From assembly GCA_947476275.1 (NCBI GenBank), contig CANJPQ010000026.1, positions 1 through 59,211 on the forward strand: a stretch of 59,211 bases of DNA, read 5' to 3'. The number at the start of each line of letters is the position of its first letter. Position 1 is the first letter of the stretch. Under the pieces are notes generated by a model. It made no database searches and was not told the origin of the DNA. It was given only the letters and a program-made list of their open reading frames with translations. The stretch is from Fidelibacterota bacterium (lineage in GTDB: Bacteria; Pseudomonadota; Alphaproteobacteria; Rhodospirillales; Rhodospirillaceae). This document shows positions 47,351 through 54,182 of this stretch, piece after piece. The position numbers and the translations under genes were made by a program.

Positions 47351-47602
47351 ATGCTCGTCGAACAACTCGCCGCTTTGCTCGAAGGATGCCGATCCGACTC
47401 AGAAATTCGGGTCGCCGCCGATCTCGGCGATGCGCTGATACATGACCGCCCCATCATTGGAGTCACCTGTGACAGCGCAGCACCCCGTCTCCTGGGTATG
47501 CCGCAGCTGTTCGGCGCGCCCACCCTCTGGATCATCACAAGCGCGCTGCTCACGACCTGGCCGCGGCACAAAAAATCCAAACCGCTCCTGCGCGCACCCT
47601 GA
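47351..47602 (+). CDS. Small hypothetical protein
   Basis: From ATG 47351 (GGAG 6 nt upstream) the 83-residue protein reads MLVEQLAALLEGCRSDSEIR onward, with a hydrophobic segment at TLWIITSALLTTW. No family is recognised. A strong terminator follows at 47651. The longer frame upstream crosses the hairpin region and is not used. Confidence 0.5.
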   Translation: MLVEQLAALLEGCRSDSEIRVAADLGDALIHDRPIIGVTCDSAAPRLLGMPQLFGAPTLWIITSALLTTWPRHKKSKPLLRAP

Positions 47603-47650
47603 GCTCCGCTGACGCGCACTTCACCTGCACCACACCTTCACTGCGGCACC

Positions 47651-47681
47651 GGCCCGACTGAAACCCTCAGCGGGCCTTTTT
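47651..47681 (+). terminator. Rho-independent terminator
   Basis: GGCCCG (47651-47656) pairs with CGGGCC (47671-47676), with an inner CTGA/TCAG stem and one bulged A; TTTTT follows at 47677-47681. It ends the transcript of the 83-residue protein, and perhaps that of the hairpin region. Confidence 0.85.
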
Positions 47682-47705
47682 GCTGCCTACCCCTCAGGGT
47701 CACAA

Positions 47706-48044
47706 ATGGAAACTACCGACGCCAAAACCGCACGCGTTCGAGAACTCAACGACCACCTTAGAACTACGTTCACTGGCGGCACAGTCGTCATCACCTTAGG
47801 CATACGCGCACTCGGTGAAGAAGGACTGACGAAGATTCTGACTGCAATTTCGGAGTTCACCGCCTTCTGCGAAGACAATGACCCACGAGGGGAACATGAC
47901 TTCGCGGCGCTGACGGTCGATGGCAATCGGGTCTTTTTCAAGATCGACTACTACGATCTCGATATGAAGTTTCTTTCCCCCGATCCCTCAAATCCCGCCG
48001 TCACCAACCGCGTGCTCACGATCATGCTGGCATCGGAGTACTGA
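47706..48044 (+). CDS. DUF3768 family protein
   Basis: The 112-residue protein matches DUF3768: [46 protein letters not shown], and [11 protein letters not shown]. The family is typical of alphaproteobacterial plasmids and islands and has no known activity. Only 3 bp separate it from the papain-like gene. Confidence 0.9.
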   Translation: METTDAKTARVRELNDHLRTTFTGGTVVITLGIRALGEEGLTKILTAISEFTAFCEDNDPRGEHDFAALTVDGNRVFFKIDYYDLDMKFLSPDPSNPAVTNRVLTIMLASEY

Positions 48045-48047
48045 CCG

Positions 48048-48635
48048 ATGGCGAAGGGAAAGGAAATCATCAAACCCTATCGTCAAGGTGCGTTCGATTC
48101 CTACTGCGGGCTCTACAGCCTTCTCAACGTACTGAGCTGTTGCCTGGGCGGTCGGCATCGCATTTCTGAAGAGCACGCGGAGGCACTCTTCCGGCACGTT
48201 CTGCAGAAACTGCAAAAGCGTAAGAACCTGTTGGACGTGGCAACCGTCGGCGTTGATCTCGCTGACATGACGTTCCTCTTGCCAGTTGTGGCTGCCTGGC
48301 TGCTTAAGAAAACGGGGGATCGACTGCACTGGGTTCGACCCTTCACGCCGCAGGTCCGCGTGCGCTCGCCGGTGGCCTATCGCGCCCTTGAAGTTGCGCT
48401 CATCGCAAAAGACTGTGCTGCAATTGTAGGGGTTGCCGGTCCGACTCATCACTGGTCGGTGCTCACGCGCATTTCGCGAAAGCGTTTGATCCTACTCGAT
48501 AGCGGACCACTCGATTGGATAGACCGCAAACGACTGTTCGACCCAAAGCGCGACAAGGATGACGACACCTACCGGCTAATCGCCGAAGACACTTTCATCG
48601 TGCGGATCGACACAGACCATCGGAGCAAGCGGTGA
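48048..48635 (+). CDS. Papain-like cysteine-peptidase-fold protein
   Basis: The 195 residues show a pattern like a Cys-His-Asp triad: FDSYCGLYSLLNVL (C20), GPTHHWSVLTRI (H134/H135) and RLILLDSGPLDW (D151). The spacing fits a small papain or C39-like peptidase or a transamidase, but the family is not recognised. No signal peptide. It lies 3 bp after DUF3768 and 4 bp before the next gene, so all three are one unit. Confidence 0.6.
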   Translation: MAKGKEIIKPYRQGAFDSYCGLYSLLNVLSCCLGGRHRISEEHAEALFRHVLQKLQKRKNLLDVATVGVDLADMTFLLPVVAAWLLKKTGDRLHWVRPFTPQVRVRSPVAYRALEVALIAKDCAAIVGVAGPTHHWSVLTRISRKRLILLDSGPLDWIDRKRLFDPKRDKDDDTYRLIAEDTFIVRIDTDHRSKR

Positions 48636-48639
48636 TGGC

Positions 48640-49203
48640 ATGGCGTATGCACGATTTATGGACGACCACCTTATTCGCGGCGTCGGAAATGCAGCCATTG
48701 TACTTGGTCCATGGGCGGATGATTTTAGGTGTTGGTTGAGCAATAGAGCCGATCCGCTCTCGGCCTTATTAGTCGAGAGCTACCCGACCTGGCCGGTCCT
48801 CGGTTCCGACATGACCTGCACTATCGACGTTTGCGCCAACCTGCCGCGCGACCAGTGGGACGACTATCTATGCTCGCAGCAATCTCTTTTCGACACACCT
48901 ATCAACCCGACGCTTTACCCTCCGTGGGAAAAGGTGTCCTCGTCCATTCCCACAACCGACCCATACATCGCCTATGTAAACTCGATCCCGCTGTGGGCAC
49001 GGCAACTCGCTCAGCCGTTCGGCATTTTTCAGTGGGTCATTCTTGAAGGCATCCGATACCTCGACGGCTTCGGCGACTATGTCAGTGAGCCGCACAGCTC
49101 AATCACGCTCATACTGTCATTACTGATCACGATGCCGGTGCCAAGCACACGAGAGCACCGTCTCAATCGGCTGCGCGCAATTGTGAACGCCGCCCGCGCC
49201 TAG
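48640..49203 (+). CDS. Hypothetical protein
   Basis: The 187-residue protein has no motif I recognise. It contains several Trp and Pro residues (YPTWPVLGSD, NPTLYPPWEK) and a hydrophobic C-terminal helix (ITLILSLLITMP). Third gene of the DUF3768 / papain-like unit, beginning 4 bp after its neighbour; it might be that protein's substrate or partner (inference). Confidence 0.65.
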   Translation: MAYARFMDDHLIRGVGNAAIVLGPWADDFRCWLSNRADPLSALLVESYPTWPVLGSDMTCTIDVCANLPRDQWDDYLCSQQSLFDTPINPTLYPPWEKVSSSIPTTDPYIAYVNSIPLWARQLAQPFGIFQWVILEGIRYLDGFGDYVSEPHSSITLILSLLITMPVPSTREHRLNRLRAIVNAARA

Positions 49204-49244
49204 TCGCGCAAACCAGCACCTGTTTCAGTTTATGGAGTTTCAAC

Positions 49245-49874
49245 ATGCTCAAGCGCGTGGCGCTATACATCCGCGTATCGACCAACGATCAGACAACGAA
49301 AAATCAGGAACGGGAACTGCGCGCCGTCGCAAAACGGCAGGGATGGCAGATCGTACAAGTTTTCGAGGATGCGGGTATATCGGGCGCTAAAGGTCGCACT
49401 CAGCGTCCGGGGCTCGACGCGATGCTGAAGGGCGTGGCTCGCAAGGAATTCGATTTGGTCGCGGCCTGGTCCGTGGACCGTCTTGGGCGCTCCCTTCAAG
49501 ACTTGGTTGGGCTGCTCAGCGAATTCCACGCGAAGGACGTCGATCTGTACCTACACCAACAAGGGCTCGATACTACTACTCCGGCGGGCAAGGCGATGTT
49601 CCAGATGCTCGGGGTATTCGCTGAATTTGAACGCGCGATCATTCGCGAACGCATCATGTCGGGCTTGGCGCGTGCTAGATCCGAAGGAAAGAGATTTGGC
49701 CGCCCTCGTATTGGATCGGACATTGAGGCGGCAATTCAAGCGGCGCGGCGGAAGGGTCTCGGAATACGGAAGATCGCTCGGGACTTAGGCACCGGCGTAT
49801 CGGTGGTGCAGAGGGTAACCGCCGCCATGCAAGGCAAGCAGATGCGAAAGGCGCGAGAGATCAACGCTTCTTGA
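49245..49874 (+). CDS. Serine recombinase, resolvase/invertase family
   Basis: The 209-residue protein has the catalytic Ser in YIRVSTNDQ (S12), the Arg-rich active site (WSVDRLGRSLQDLVGLLSEF), FAEFERAIIRERIMSGLARA, and a C-terminal HTH (GIRKIARDLGTGVSVVQRVT). It should resolve cointegrates or invert DNA at a short site. No clear res or inversion repeats were identified beside it; the gap to the previous gene is only 41 bp. Confidence 0.95.
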   Translation: MLKRVALYIRVSTNDQTTKNQERELRAVAKRQGWQIVQVFEDAGISGAKGRTQRPGLDAMLKGVARKEFDLVAAWSVDRLGRSLQDLVGLLSEFHAKDVDLYLHQQGLDTTTPAGKAMFQMLGVFAEFERAIIRERIMSGLARARSEGKRFGRPRIGSDIEAAIQAARRKGLGIRKIARDLGTGVSVVQRVTAAMQGKQMRKAREINAS

Positions 49875-49896
49875 CGGGGCTAGCCGTATGCGAAAT

Positions 49897-50526
49897 TCAC
49901 GCAGAGGCATCGCTCGACTTGCTCGACTTTGCCAGCGTCTTGGTCAATCGCGGCAGGGTCAAAGTATAGATGTCAGACTTTCGGACTTTCTTGGAGAGCT
50001 TTTTGATGCCCTTGAGCTTTGGATCGAGCTTGCGGAATCGACTGAGCACCTCCTTTGGTTTCCATTCGTTGGCAAGACAGTAAGCAACGAAGCCAACGTA
50101 CTGTGTGTGATCGCTCGGCTTCTTCTCGGGAAAGCACAACTTAACAACTTGCAGCAGTGCCGCTGATACTCCCCGGGGCTTTCGTTCGCGGTCACCCACA
50201 ATCCTTTTCAGTTTCTTCGACAATGCTACGCGGGACCGCTTATTATCCTTTTCCTCGACACGCAGAATGATGCCTAGCGTAAGTGCAAGCGCCTCAACCA
50301 ACCCCTCTATCGCCTCGACCCGAGTCTTTGACGGCCTATAGGTGAAGCCTTGTATCTTTTGCAGAACATGATCGGGCCATCGAGCCGAGGGCGCGCGGGA
50401 GGCAGGTTCTTCCGTCGCACCCGGCTTCAGGTTTGCCTTGGTGGCTGACGGTGTTGATGCTTGGGACTTCGTAGCGAGCTGTACCCACGACTTCCCGCCC
50501 AGCGCCACCCTCTTTATATCGCTCAT
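49897..50526 (-). CDS. Hypothetical protein, partner of the Rep-like gene
   Basis: The 209-residue, very basic protein (Lys/Arg-rich, e.g. DPKLKGIKKLSKKVRKSDIY) has no family I recognise. Its ATG overlaps the stop of the Rep-like gene by 4 bp, so the two are coupled. A DNA-binding accessory for replication or mobilisation is plausible (inference). Confidence 0.7.
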   Translation of the reverse strand: MSDIKRVALGGKSWVQLATKSQASTPSATKANLKPGATEEPASRAPSARWPDHVLQKIQGFTYRPSKTRVEAIEGLVEALALTLGIILRVEEKDNKRSRVALSKKLKRIVGDRERKPRGVSAALLQVVKLCFPEKKPSDHTQYVGFVAYCLANEWKPKEVLSRFRKLDPKLKGIKKLSKKVRKSDIYTLTLPRLTKTLAKSSKSSDASA

Positions 50527-51482
50527 CGAACTTCCTTGAGTCTCCGACCGTTCTTCTCGCGACGGAGCCCACGCGTTATTATGAGTTCGTCGGCGCGAAA
50601 ATTGGCCATGCCCAACAGTCTTCTGGTTTCGGCGGATATTGCCTTTCTTTTCGGATTGCCGCCACGAGCGGCTTCGCGTCTTTCGGCCTTTGCTTTGCGA
50701 ATACGGGTACCCGGCGGGAATTGCTTCACGGTGTAGGTGGTCACCGCCATCTCGTCACCGTCCTTAATTTTCTTGACCACAAGAGGCCGCTTGCCTGGCA
50801 CCAGGCCGCGTTTGGGTTTCAGAGTGCGTAGATCCTTGTATGAGCATCCCCCGGAGACGGCGTGTAGATGAGCCATGAAGCCATTCTGGTCGGCTTCCCA
50901 GGAGACCTCCACCCATCCGATTAATCGCGCTTCGGGCGGCAGCGTGGCTTGCAGTCGCTTCATCACGTTGTCGCGAAAGGCAACCACTTTGGCTGCGTCA
51001 ATATCGTGAGGCATAAGGTACTCATGAAGGATCAAGGTAGTGAAGTAGAGTGGGCGCGGTTGGTCGCGAAGCGCATACAAGGCTTCAGAAACAAACCATC
51101 GACGGTACTGCCTCATGCACAAGGCACAGGACGGCGACCCGCAACGATGGCCTTTTCGGCACCCCTCCAATAAGGTGAGCACCGGGCTCACCTCACCCTG
51201 CGCCGCCCATGAACCGCTGCTGCAAATCTTCCGAAGCAGATTAATCCGTTTCCGCTGCTTCCGGTAACAGGTGGCCTTACTCTCGAAATCGCCCCAATGC
51301 CGAGCGGGATCGTATTTGCGCCGAATTTTTGTGCGCCAGTAGAAGGGGGACTTGATAATGCGCCTTACCGAACCTCTATCAGGGCCGACGTTTTCCACTT
51401 CCGATATTTGCTCTTCGCTGCGCGCTTCTTCTCGTTCCCATTTCGATATGGGTTTCGACTTAATTTTCCAATTCCGGATCAT
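50523..51482 (-). CDS. HUH-type replication/mobilisation initiator-like protein
   Basis: The 319 residues contain a zinc-type cysteine cluster (GCRKGHRCGSPSCALCMRQY), followed by WVEVSWEADQNGFMAHLHAV, where H205-L-H207 fits the HUH metal motif, and by VTTYTVKQFPP, where Y250-x2-K fits the catalytic YxxK of rolling-circle initiators. Order and spacing match plasmid Rep proteins of the rolling-circle type. It would nick a double-strand origin, possibly the repeat region just upstream. The C-terminal part is Lys/Arg rich. Confidence 0.75.
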   Translation of the reverse strand: MIRNWKIKSKPISKWEREEARSEEQISEVENVGPDRGSVRRIIKSPFYWRTKIRRKYDPARHWGDFESKATCYRKQRKRINLLRKICSSGSWAAQGEVSPVLTLLEGCRKGHRCGSPSCALCMRQYRRWFVSEALYALRDQPRPLYFTTLILHEYLMPHDIDAAKVVAFRDNVMKRLQATLPPEARLIGWVEVSWEADQNGFMAHLHAVSGGCSYKDLRTLKPKRGLVPGKRPLVVKKIKDGDEMAVTTYTVKQFPPGTRIRKAKAERREAARGGNPKRKAISAETRRLLGMANFRADELIITRGLRREKNGRRLKEVR

Positions 51483-51556
51483 GGTAATTTTCCCGTTAGT
51501 GACTGTACGGAATAATTTACCGAACCGAGAATCTACGGATTTTCGCCAATTCGTCC

Positions 51557-51576
51557 GAATTTGAGCGAATTTGAGC
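51557..51576. repeat. Tandem 10-bp repeat, iteron-like
   Basis: GAATTTGAGC occurs twice back to back (51557-51566, 51567-51576) and is followed by GAACGC, a partial third copy. It lies 75 bp upstream of the Rep-like start. Two and a bit copies are few for an iteron set, so its role as an origin is only a suggestion. Confidence 0.4.
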
Positions 51577-51808
51577 GAACGCAGTTTCGCCGGTAATTAA
51601 ACCGACACTCTCATTTGACAGCTGAAATCGCTCAAACGAGCGTCCAGATGGGCGTTTTAGCGAGAAGCACGATTTTCATTGCATACATACACCCCGCCGC
51701 TTGCGCTAACGCTGCAGAGGACGAAGAACATTCGATATTCGTAACCTTCGCCGACGAATATCGCCGCACTGCCCTTGTCCTAACTGGCGAAAACCAATTC
51801 CATTCTAA

Positions 51809-51888
51809 TTCGTCTCAGACAATTTAGATAGCCACGGACGGTCATCATTGTGACCGCGTCCGATCTTGATTTGTCTGGGACAAATTAG
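51809..51888. promoter_or_regulatory. Pair of operator-like palindromes before the xis-like gene
   Basis: Two related palindromes, TTCGTCTCAGACAATTTAG (51809-51827) and TTTGTCTGGGACAAATTAG (51870-51888), share the pattern TT-GTCT-GAC-AA and are 61 bp apart centre to centre, close to six helix turns. The second contains a perfect TTTGTC/GACAAA repeat. They look like binding sites of a dimeric repressor between the Rep and xis-like promoters. A weaker third match begins at about 52015. Confidence 0.5.
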
Positions 51889-51980
51889 TTCTTGCGATCC
51901 CAGAAAACTCAGTTCTACGGTTCGGTAAAGGCTGAGGTTGCTCCCATGCGGAGCTATCTCAGCGATGGGAAACCATACAA

Positions 51981-52301
51981 ATGAAGTCGCCAGAGAAAAG
52001 AGCTGAGCTCTTAATTCGTCTGACAAAACGTGTTTCGCAAACAGAGACCGATCCAGCTACAGAACATACCGGCCCGAGTGCCACGGACCAATTACGGGCA
52101 CTTCTGTCGGAGTTCTACCTCGATGAAGCTGAAGTCGCGGCTAGATGGGGAGTTTCCCGCGAACTGCTTCAGAAGCACCGTCGCCTAAACGGCGGCGCGC
52201 CATACATTCGGTTCTCAGCGGGAGTGATAAGATACAGCTTTGCCGATGTACTAAGATATGAGGAACAATGCCGGTGCATCCCGGACCAGAAAGTGAGCTA
52301 A
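51981..52301 (+). CDS. AlpA/Xis-like helix-turn-helix protein
   Basis: The 106-residue protein has YLDEAEVAARWGVSRELLQK followed by GAPYIRFSAGVIRYSFADVL, matching the winged HTH of AlpA and excisionase-like proteins (HTH_17). Such proteins steer integrase toward excision or activate it. It sits 73 bp from the convergent integrase gene, at the island's right end. Confidence 0.78.
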   Translation: MKSPEKRAELLIRLTKRVSQTETDPATEHTGPSATDQLRALLSEFYLDEAEVAARWGVSRELLQKHRRLNGGAPYIRFSAGVIRYSFADVLRYEEQCRCIPDQKVS

Positions 52302-52374
52302 CGAAAACAATGGTGGGCAACATTGGCTGCCCACCATTTTCTGCCACCCTTTAAGGCGTATGGAGCCCGAGCGA

Positions 52375-53688
52375 TTACGCGGCAAGCCCTTCCGTCGATC
52401 CGGCGATAGGTTTGTCCAATTTTCCTGACAGGATCTTGGTGAGGTACTGGTTCCACCGTTTCATCGCGGCACGCCGCTCGGACAGATAGTCGTATCGGTC
52501 GTAATGTCGGCTCGACACGTCGTTGTCGGCCATGTGGTTCTGCAGCCGATCCCTCATTTCCTTGGATATTCCGGCGCGGCCTGCCAGTGTCTTCCAAGTG
52601 CGTCGAAGGTCACGAGGCGTAAAACGCCTTGCACCCGTCTCGTCTGCATAGGTTTCGCAAATCTTGTTTGGCGTAGTGGATATAGCGTGCCTGTCGGGCT
52701 TGTACCGATGGGGGAAAAACCAACCTCCTGACGATGGCGTGATGGTCGCGAGAATATCGACCGCCGTTTCCGGCACTGGAATTGAGTGCGGACGGCCATT
52801 TTTAGTCATTTTCCAGGAGAGCAGCTTGGCCTCGCGGTCGTAGTCACCATCCGTAAGCTTCAGAATTTCCATCACGCGCTGGCCCGTAGCCATGATTAGG
52901 AGCAACGAAATGCCAGCGAACCAACGATCATGGTTGTCCAAGAGATACTCCCAGAACTCGCGAAACTCGCGAGGTTCCAGGAAGCGTTGCCCAACACGAT
53001 AGGCATTAGGATCGGCGGGAATAGCCGCGACTGGGTTAGCCTTGAGCCCCCAGCGCCCGTCACTAACCGCTCTCGTATAGCTATGCTCAGACTTCAGCCC
53101 GAACGCGAAGGCGGCTCGTACATAAGAGCGGGCCGTGTGTGCCATTCCGATGCGACCGCGCGAGTGAATTTCCGCAAGGTAGGCGACAATCGTGGACGGC
53201 TCGATTGTGTTCGCAGCCCGATCTGCTCCTAACGCATCAGCCGCGTTGCCTTTCCGCTTGAGCAATATCCTTTCGGCTTCGTACCAGCTTCCCTTGCCAT
53301 TTGCCTTAAGATGCTGAACGTAGGCGGTGAATAGCCCGCGCACAGATTGATGCACATCCTTGTGGAGGACGCGGGCATAGGGGTTGGATGGCTGGGCACC
53401 GGCACGGATGACCGGGGCGTAGTCTTCACGAAACAGCCGTCTCGCTTCGGCCAGGGGCATCGTGGGATACGTACCAATCTTCGTCAGCTTCCGTTTTTTT
53501 CCGCGATAATATCTCGCGTACCACTCACTAACTACGCGGTCCCTCTTAGGATCGGACTTCTGTAGGAGGTTTCGCACGAGCAACAGAAGCCTACCCCCAC
53601 CACGTTCGCTCTTGTCCGGCAATTCAAGCCGCGGCTGCTCTCGCGAGCACCGTTTGATTAGCGCGTGAATTTCACGGTCGGTTATCAT
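52375..53688 (-). CDS. int: P4-type tyrosine integrase
   Basis: The 437-residue protein has an N-terminal arm-binding region (KRKLTKIGTYPTMPLAEARR), a core-binding domain and a catalytic domain with R271 in ATGQRVMEIL, R362 in TPRDLRRTWKTL, NH at 384-385 and the nucleophile Tyr probably Y396 in SRHYDRYDY. The usual His of box II (HDLRRT) is Arg here (R359). It integrates the island at the radC core sequence. Orientation places its start next to the right arm repeats and attR. Confidence 0.95.
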   Translation of the reverse strand: MITDREIHALIKRCSREQPRLELPDKSERGGGRLLLLVRNLLQKSDPKRDRVVSEWYARYYRGKKRKLTKIGTYPTMPLAEARRLFREDYAPVIRAGAQPSNPYARVLHKDVHQSVRGLFTAYVQHLKANGKGSWYEAERILLKRKGNAADALGADRAANTIEPSTIVAYLAEIHSRGRIGMAHTARSYVRAAFAFGLKSEHSYTRAVSDGRWGLKANPVAAIPADPNAYRVGQRFLEPREFREFWEYLLDNHDRWFAGISLLLIMATGQRVMEILKLTDGDYDREAKLLSWKMTKNGRPHSIPVPETAVDILATITPSSGGWFFPHRYKPDRHAISTTPNKICETYADETGARRFTPRDLRRTWKTLAGRAGISKEMRDRLQNHMADNDVSSRHYDRYDYLSERRAAMKRWNQYLTKILSGKLDKPIAGSTEGLAA

Positions 53689-53693
53689 GGGTG

Positions 53694-53728
53694 TTGGCGC
53701 TTGCTGGTGGCGGTTTAGTTGGCTGTTT
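53694..53728 (+). repeat. Right-end integrase arm-type repeats
   Basis: Three imperfect copies of a TTGGCGGTTT word: TTGGCGCTT (53694-53702), GTGGCGGTTT (53707-53716) and TTGGCTGTTT (53719-53728), 12-13 bp apart. The last two match the left-end pair at 29536-29557 in sequence, spacing and direction. They lie just 5' of the integrase start on its strand, so may also control its expression. Confidence 0.65.
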
Positions 53729-53864
53729 GTTCATCGCAATCGTCGCTCGATTATACGTGGGCATTGCGCAATCAGCTTTGTAAAACGCTGATTTTGCAGA
53801 ACTTTCTGTGAGGTATGGGGAGGTTCGGTCATGCAATGTACGGCGCGTAAAACATGGCATGGGC

Positions 53865-53874
53865 TCATGGTGCA
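53865..53874 (+). repeat. attR core
   Basis: TCATGGTGCA, identical to 29462-29471. To its right the radC frame continues as HNHPSGDP. The 53729-53864 interval is the rest of the attachment site and holds no gene. Confidence 0.82.
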
Positions 53875-54031
53875 CAATCATCCGAGCGGCGATCCAAAGC
53901 CATCGCGCGCCGATATCGATATGACGCGCAAAGTAAAGGATGCCGCGACGGCGGTGGGCATCACGCTGCATGACCACGTCATCGTCAGCCGCGGCGGCAC
54001 GGTGTCGTTCAAGACCGAGGGACTGCTCTAG
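53865..54031 (+). pseudogene. radC: RadC, 3' part, separated by the island
   Basis: In frame with the core, the sequence encodes [20 protein letters not shown] onward to FKTEGLL, the end of RadC, including the JAMM metal-binding His-x-His and Asp residues. An open frame from ATG 53831 would add 12 island-coded residues ([12 protein letters not shown]) before it, but that start is chance. With 28870-29472 it gives a complete 252-residue RadC. Confidence 0.93.
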
Positions 54032-54182
54032 TTATCGGGCCCAAGCTTTTGTGATGCCCGTTCTCAGGGTGACCGCCGGCGGATTGACTCCCCCTTGCCG
54101 CCGCCTATGCTCGACAAAACAGCTTGCTGTCGAATGATTCGATGCGCGACGCGCGAATGACCCTCATGCAGGAGCGATTTCG

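Larger units (their letters stand above)
51483..51980. other. Intergenic region between rep and xis-like genes
   Basis: About 500 bp with no convincing gene; a 70-residue frame at 51615-51827 has no family and covers an operator-like site. It contains a tandem repeat at 51557-51576 near the Rep start and a pair of operator-like palindromes at 51809 and 51870 near the xis-like start. It is AT-richer than its surroundings by eye. A replication origin and divergent promoters are likely here (inference). Confidence 0.5.
29462..53874. mobile_element. 24.4 kb genomic island integrated in radC
   Basis: Boundaries are set by the 10-bp direct repeat TCATGGTGCA at 29462-29471 and 53865-53874, across which the radC frame is continuous. 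The right end carries a P4-type tyrosine integrase and an AlpA-like HTH gene. Matching arm-type repeats lie just inside both ends (29536-29557 and 53707-53728). Inside are a HUH Rep-like gene, a serine recombinase and about twenty cargo genes, many defence-like. By eye, most of the cargo is more AT-rich than the flanking genes. No conjugation genes were seen, so transfer would need a helper. Confidence 0.92.

Noticed and set aside
51615-51827. 70-residue plus-strand protein
   Set aside because: No recognisable motif or ribosome site, and it overlaps an operator-like palindrome.
53831-53866. Independent small gene starting at 53831
   Set aside because: It is the radC 3' end read from a chance ATG in island DNA; the RadC motif and frame show its origin.
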